A stretch of 40,524 nt of DNA from Deltaproteobacteria bacterium RIFCSPLOWO2_12_FULL_60_19 (GTDB lineage Bacteria; Desulfobacterota; Binatia; UBA9968): positions 1-40,524 of the forward strand of contig MGSS01000142.1 of the NCBI GenBank assembly GCA_001798595.1, read 5' to 3'. The position numbers were made by a program, and so were the translations under genes. Positions 36,684 to 40,524 of this stretch are shown here, piece after piece. Numbering within the stretch: the stretch's first letter is position 1; every line of letters begins with the position of its first letter. The notes below the pieces were generated by a model, which saw only the letters and a program-made list of their open reading frames with translations, had not been told where the DNA came from and searched no databases.

Positions 36684-36771
36684 ATCCCCGTGTTCGACCA
36701 AAGGGGAGTGCTGCCGCTTCTCCCCTTTGGAAACCCCATCGGCGTTGTGCCCGCCTCAAGAGGCGGGGTTT
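36667..36771. terminator. Three consecutive perfect hairpins between convergent aas and usp
   Basis: Hairpin 1 is a 12-bp perfect stem (36667-36678 with 36686-36697) containing the aas stop codon. Hairpin 2 is an 11-bp perfect stem (36698-36708 with 36720-36730). Hairpin 3 is an 8-bp perfect stem (36750-36757 with 36760-36767), with AAACCCC (36731-36737) and GGGGTTT (36765-36771) as an alternative outer pairing. None has a clear U tract, so classic intrinsic termination is uncertain; they probably mark the ends of both transcripts. Confidence 0.6.
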
Positions 36772-36825
36772 ACATTGAATCAACGCCATCGAGCGGGCAA
36801 TGAAGGGGCTCTTAGGCCTCGTCGT

Positions 36826-37743
36826 TTACGAAGCCGCGCGCGCGCTCGTGGCGCGAACGATCAGGACCGGGTCGTCGGAGTAACGAACCACGCGTTCCGC
36901 GACGCTTCCCAGCACCCACCGGCCCACGCCGCTTCTCCCATGGGTGGACATCGCGATCAGACTCTCGGGCTTTTGCCGGGCCACCTCGATGATCTTGTCC
37001 GCCGCCGGCCCCTGCGCCGACAGCGCGGAAACTTTCTCCAGCCCCTGCCCTTTGATTTGCCGCAGTCTCGCGTCAAGATATTCCTCAGCCTCTTTTCCGA
37101 GCTGGCTCCACAGCTCCTCCAGGTTGGGCGTGTACCCCTCGGGATTGTACGCCAGCGGCGGAAGGGAAAAGGCGCGCGCCAGGATGATCTCAAGCGCCAT
37201 CGCCTTCGCCAACTCGACCGCGTGCGGTATGGCGATCTCCGCCAGCTCCGAGCCGTCAAGCGGCACGATCACCCGTTTTAGCGAAACCCCTTGAGCCTTC
37301 CTGCCCTCCGCCGCCGCGCGAACGACCAAGAGGTCGCTTTTCGCCGCCTCGAGAACTTTTTCGGCAACGCTGCCCAAAAGCCACCGTTTCAGACCCGAGT
37401 AACCATGCGTGGTCATGGTTATCAGAGTGCCGGCCTGCGCCGCCGCGCGATCCACGATCACCTCCGCCGGCCTGCCGATCTCCAGCGAGCAACCAACCGA
37501 GGCCGCGCTTGCAAACGAACTTGCCAATCTTTTCAGATACTCGTCGCCATGTTTTCTCTCGGCGGTCATGAGGTCGTCGTAACGCCCCTGGTGGGCGATC
37601 ACCGAAGGCATCAGCGTCTCAGGGTCGATCACGTGCAACAGCTCCGCGGGGATTTTGAGCGCTTGAGCAAACGCTCGGGCGTAAGGCAGGATAGTTTCCG
37701 AAAGCTCCGATCCATCCAGCGCCACCAGAATTTTGTTGTACAT
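36826..37743 (-). CDS. Tandem universal stress protein (paralogue)
   Basis: A 305-residue protein of two Usp domains, each with the ATP-loop pattern (THGYSGLKRWLLGS and THGRSGVGRWVLGS). By eye most positions match the protein at 27891-28805, including the N-terminus (ILVALDGSELSETILPYAR) and the EIGRPAEVIVDRAAAQAGTL segment, and the upstream DNA aligns as well. This points to a gene duplication that carried the promoter; here the -10 box has decayed. GGGAGG precedes the ATG. It converges on aas through three hairpins. Confidence 0.93.
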   Translation of the reverse strand: MYNKILVALDGSELSETILPYARAFAQALKIPAELLHVIDPETLMPSVIAHQGRYDDLMTAERKHGDEYLKRLASSFASAASVGCSLEIGRPAEVIVDRAAAQAGTLITMTTHGYSGLKRWLLGSVAEKVLEAAKSDLLVVRAAAEGRKAQGVSLKRVIVPLDGSELAEIAIPHAVELAKAMALEIILARAFSLPPLAYNPEGYTPNLEELWSQLGKEAEEYLDARLRQIKGQGLEKVSALSAQGPAADKIIEVARQKPESLIAMSTHGRSGVGRWVLGSVAERVVRYSDDPVLIVRATSARAAS

Positions 37744-37859
37744 CGTTTCGCCCTCCCGTTCTTCGACCGGTATTTCACTCTTCGTGGTCGATGGATCTTT
37801 CTTCTCGGCTGCAGATCGCTCCGCCTTCGTGCGTCAATTCGCCGCGATCCGCGGCTGGT

Positions 37860-38339
37860 TCAGATATGCCCCTTTTCGTCGGCGAATCTTCGGTACCATC
37901 CCGGCAGCGAGTAGTCGTCGGCGCGATATTGCGGGCGATAGCCTTTGATGTCGAGGATCGGGGTGCCGTTGAAAAAATCGAGTCCCGTCACGGACAACGC
38001 GCAGCCTTCCCGCTTGGTCAAGCGCACAAGACTGAGTCCGATGGGATTGGGACGGGTCGGCGAATCGAGCGCGAACACGCCGAGCAGCGGCAGCTCTTCC
38101 GGCTTGAATCCCTTTTTCAGAAGCCCCCTGGGTTTCACTTGCAAAGGGCCGATCTGTTCGGGCCTCAGCCGATCGAAGTAGACGATGACAAACAAGTGCG
38201 AATAACCGTCGATTCCGTCGAGCGCCTCGGCAAACTCCGGATAGATCTCCAGCTCGCCCTCCACGCTTCCCTTCTCTTTGACCTCGTCGTCGCCGGCCGC
38301 CGTTTTGACGATCCCGACCGGCCGCAGATTGATCACCAT
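37860..38339 (-). CDS. trmO: tRNA (N6-threonylcarbamoyladenosine37-N6)-methyltransferase TrmO
   Basis: A 159-residue protein of the TsaA/TrmO (UPF0066) family with the hallmark LDSPTRPNPIGLSLVRL and the N-terminal PVGIV beta strand. LDGIDGYSHLFVIVYFD is also characteristic. TrmO methylates t6A37 in certain tRNAs using S-adenosylmethionine. It lacks the C-terminal extension of E. coli TrmO (about 235 residues), as many shorter homologues do. An excellent ribosome site (AAGGAG, five bases before the ATG) supports the start. It follows the glucan phosphorylase gene by 18 bases, so the two are likely co-transcribed though functionally unrelated. Confidence 0.9.
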   Translation of the reverse strand: MVINLRPVGIVKTAAGDDEVKEKGSVEGELEIYPEFAEALDGIDGYSHLFVIVYFDRLRPEQIGPLQVKPRGLLKKGFKPEELPLLGVFALDSPTRPNPIGLSLVRLTKREGCALSVTGLDFFNGTPILDIKGYRPQYRADDYSLPGWYRRFADEKGHI

Positions 38340-38357
38340 AGGATCTCCTTCAAACGG

Positions 38358-40049
38358 CTAAAAATACGCCTTCAGAACGTATTGCTGCAGCATCCGGTGC
38401 GCGTTGAAGAACGAGCCGTTGAGGGCGATCGAGTGCAGCATCACGTCGATGAACCGTTCCCGGTCGCGATAAAATAACGGAACGACGACCTGCTCCAGCT
38501 TGTCGTAGAGCAACGCGGCGTCGCGCGAGCGATCGGCTTCGTCCGACGCGCTTGCGCCGTCCACTCCGATCGCCCAGCCGGTGAGCCCTTCGATGCATCC
38601 TTCGATCCACCAACCGTCCAGAATGCTCAGGCTCGGAACGCCGTTCAGCGCCGCCTTCATGCCGCTCGTGCCTGAGGCCTCCAGCGGCGGCTGCGGCGTG
38701 TTGAGCCAGACGTCGGCGCCGGCGGTCATCAGTCGCCCGACTTCCATGTCGTAATCCACGAGATAGGCGATCGGAATATCCCGGCCGACCGCCTCCCTGA
38801 CCTGGAAGATTTTCCGGATCAGCTCCTTCCCTCCCTGATCCTGCGGATGGGCCTTGCCCGCATAAACGATCTGCAGCGGGCCGGCGGCGGCGATTCTCTT
38901 CAGCCGCTCGAGATCGTGAAACAGCAGATCCGCTCTTTTGTACGTCGCCGCGCGACGGCCGAACCCAATCGTCAAAACCTCTTCCTTCATCCCAGAGCCG
39001 ATGGCCTGGTTCACCTGCTGGATCAACCGCCGCTTCCCATGAGCATGGGCCTGCCACACCTCTTGTCGCGGAATGCTCAGCGCGTAGCGCAGGCTGAAGT
39101 TGTCCTGTCTCCAGCCGGGAATGTAACGATCGTACAGCTCCTGAAACGCGGGGGCCGTCCAGGTGACGGCATGGACGCCGTTCGTAATCGCATCGATGTT
39201 ATAACGGGTGAACATCAGCCGGGAGATCTCGCCGTGTTTCTTGGCGACTCCGTTGATGTAGTGGCTCAGGTTGAAGCCCAGGAACGTCATGTCGAGCACG
39301 TCGCCGCAACAAATCAAATCTTTGATGTCGGACATCGCCTGGTGTTCGCCCAGCACCCGCTTCGCCAGATCCAGCGGAAACTGATCGCGTCCCGCCGGGA
39401 CGGGGGTGTGCGTGGTAAAAACACATTTCCTCCTGACCGCCTCGACATCCTCGTGCGTAATCGCCGTTCTCCCCGCCCTGCGCGCCTCTTCGTCCAACAG
39501 CTCCAACCCCAGGAGGCTCGCGTGCCCTTCGTTCATATGAAAGCGCTCGATAGCTCCGTGCCCCAGAGCGCGCAGCATGCGCACGCCGCCGATTCCAAGC
39601 ACCACCTCCTGACAAAGCCGGTAGTGCAGATCGCCGCCGTAGAGATAGTGGGTCAAAGTTCTATCCCATTCGCTATTTTCCGGAAGATCGACGTCGAGAA
39701 AATAGACCGGGACGCGGAATCCTCCCGCGCCGTGAACCTCATGCCTCCAACACCGGACAAGAATCCTGCGCCCTTCTAAGACAACTTCAGCCCTGCCGGG
39801 CATCTCTTCCAAACGTTCCTCCACCGGCCATTCCACCGGCTCCTCCGTCTGCCATCCGGCGGGATCGAGCTTTTGATGGAAGTAGCCTTTCCGATGAAGC
39901 AACGTCACGGCAACCATCGGCACCTTGAGGTCCGCCGCCGCGCGCACCGTGTCCCCGGCGAGCACGCCCAGGCCGCCGCTGTAGGTCGGCATCTCCGGCG
40001 CCACTGCGAGCTCCATGGAAAAATAAGCGACAAGGCTACCGTGATTCAC
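38358..40049 (-). CDS. glgP: Alpha-glucan phosphorylase
   Basis: A 563-residue PLP-dependent phosphorylase that releases glucose 1-phosphate from glycogen or maltodextrin. N-terminal [43 protein letters not shown], and the PLP site [19 protein letters not shown] with K465 are all visible. It is the short type (TIGR02094-like) found in many bacteria and archaea, without the long regulatory N-terminus of classical phosphorylases. I chose the GTG at 40049: AAGGGG lies six bases upstream and the protein begins [19 protein letters not shown] at 40109 would add 20 residues without a ribosome site. No other glycogen gene is adjacent. Confidence 0.92.
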   Translation of the reverse strand: MNHGSLVAYFSMELAVAPEMPTYSGGLGVLAGDTVRAAADLKVPMVAVTLLHRKGYFHQKLDPAGWQTEEPVEWPVEERLEEMPGRAEVVLEGRRILVRCWRHEVHGAGGFRVPVYFLDVDLPENSEWDRTLTHYLYGGDLHYRLCQEVVLGIGGVRMLRALGHGAIERFHMNEGHASLLGLELLDEEARRAGRTAITHEDVEAVRRKCVFTTHTPVPAGRDQFPLDLAKRVLGEHQAMSDIKDLICCGDVLDMTFLGFNLSHYINGVAKKHGEISRLMFTRYNIDAITNGVHAVTWTAPAFQELYDRYIPGWRQDNFSLRYALSIPRQEVWQAHAHGKRRLIQQVNQAIGSGMKEEVLTIGFGRRAATYKRADLLFHDLERLKRIAAAGPLQIVYAGKAHPQDQGGKELIRKIFQVREAVGRDIPIAYLVDYDMEVGRLMTAGADVWLNTPQPPLEASGTSGMKAALNGVPSLSILDGWWIEGCIEGLTGWAIGVDGASASDEADRSRDAALLYDKLEQVVVPLFYRDRERFIDVMLHSIALNGSFFNAHRMLQQYVLKAYF

Positions 40050-40378
40050 GCGCTTCCCCTTGGAATCCCAATCTCGCGGCGCACGCGCTCTCCCCCCGCG
40101 AGACGCCAAGGTTAATCATAGAACGCATATTCCATACCATGCAAACGGCGGCCAACTTCCGGAAATAAACTTGACGCCGTAGCCACGAACGGCCGCCTGG
40201 GCGCCCCGGCGTCACCTGGTTTCCCACGCATGCGAAAAACGCCCGATGGGAATCGCAACGCTGCGAAGATTTCCCAACCATCTCAACTATTTCGTTCCCT
40301 TTTCTAGAGCCGGCTTGAGGCATGTTTTTTGCTGTTTTCGCCGGGTATCCGGTAGACCGGCGAACGAAAGGAGAAACG
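40050..40378. other. Divergent intergenic region between glgP and a CBS-domain gene
   Basis: No gene is seen. A sigma-54-like promoter points to the right (40319-40332). Between it and the ATG lies a small inverted repeat (CCGGGTATCCGGTAGACCGG) and a ribosome site. No clear promoter for glgP was found. Confidence 0.5.
40319..40332 (+). promoter_or_regulatory. Sigma-54-like promoter for the CBS-domain gene
   Basis: AGGCATGTTTTTTGCT has the GG (40319-40320) and GC (40331-40332) doublets ten bases apart and the TTGCT -12 element. The expected start is near 40344, giving a 35-base leader. Confidence 0.45.
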
Positions 40379-40524
40379 ATGACCCGCCTCGCAAAGAGCC
40401 GACGATCATTCAAAGTGGCCGACGTGATGACCTCGCCTCCGCTTACGATCGATCCTAACGACACGATCGCCGAGGCCGAGGAGATCATGAACGAGCAGAA
40501 CATCCGCCAACTTCCCGTTGTGAG
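40379..40524 (+). CDS. CBS-domain protein (partial, cut by window end)
   Basis: Forty-eight codons are visible: MTRLAKSRRSFKVADVM, then TSPPLTIDPNDTIAEAEEIM and NEQNIRQLPVV, the first beta-alpha-beta part of a CBS domain. CBS pairs bind adenine nucleotides and act as energy sensors. The start is supported by AAAGGAG six to seven bases upstream. Too little is visible to say whether it is a stand-alone CBS pair or part of a larger protein. The gene lies behind a sigma-54-like promoter. Confidence 0.8.
   Translation, partial: MTRLAKSRRSFKVADVMTSPPLTIDPNDTIAEAEEIMNEQNIRQLPVV

Overview
The window is a GC-rich stretch of bacterial chromosome from a metabolically versatile, probably uncultured, environmental bacterium. 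I infer this from several things: molybdenum hydroxylases, a TctA-type transporter, an NMT1-like binding protein, a ferredoxin-linked 2-oxoacid oxidoreductase, a full selenocysteine toolkit, and many short dispersed repeats of the kind common in deltaproteobacterial, NC10, Rokubacteria or Tectomicrobia-like MAGs. The phylum cannot be fixed from this sequence alone. I saw no phage, plasmid, transposase, CRISPR array, rRNA or tRNA gene.

Layout. 0.4-2.4 kb: fused TctA-TctB transporter. 2.5-9.3 kb (minus strand): an orphan molybdenum-hydroxylase large subunit coupled by ATGA to a tRNA nucleotidyltransferase, a lone response-regulator receiver, and an M16 peptidase pair (one catalytic, one not). 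9.5-14.7 kb (plus): a molybdenum hydroxylase operon (FAD, 2Fe-2S and Mo subunits) followed by a frameshifted periplasmic binding protein. 14.8-15.5 kb (minus): pyrE. 15.6-21.9 kb (plus): cupin, MFS permease, then selA-selB-selD. The selD gene is itself a selenoprotein gene: it starts at 20824 and reads through an in-frame UGA at 20887, followed by a SECIS-like hairpin. 22.3-26.5 kb (plus): a 2-oxoacid:ferredoxin oxidoreductase (fused gamma-delta, alpha, beta) and an amino-acid dehydrogenase behind a sigma-54-like promoter. 26.7-28.8 kb (minus): two tandem-domain universal stress proteins. 28.9-34.1 kb (minus): an overlapping operon acsA, E1 alpha, E1 beta, E2, acyl carrier protein. 34.5-36.7 kb (plus): aas. 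36.8-40.0 kb (minus): a third Usp, trmO and a glucan phosphorylase. The window ends inside a CBS-domain gene behind another sigma-54-like promoter.

How it works together. One theme is selenium and molybdenum chemistry: selABD lies downstream of two molybdenum hydroxylases. A second is acyl-CoA supply: amino acid to 2-oxoacid to acyl-CoA by the ferredoxin enzyme, pyruvate-like oxoacids by an E1/E2 complex, acetate by AcsA, plus acyl-ACP and lysophospholipid recycling by Aas.

The least explained layer is the non-coding architecture. There is a 126-bp palindromic element whose two full copies keep pairing through compensatory changes. TTTGCAT-type hairpin repeats sit exactly at four gene junctions. 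Two long hairpins stand in tandem in front of a molybdenum-hydroxylase gene. A usp gene is bracketed by about 81-bp direct repeats derived from the end of the neighbouring acp gene. Minisatellites are inserted in frame in two enzymes.
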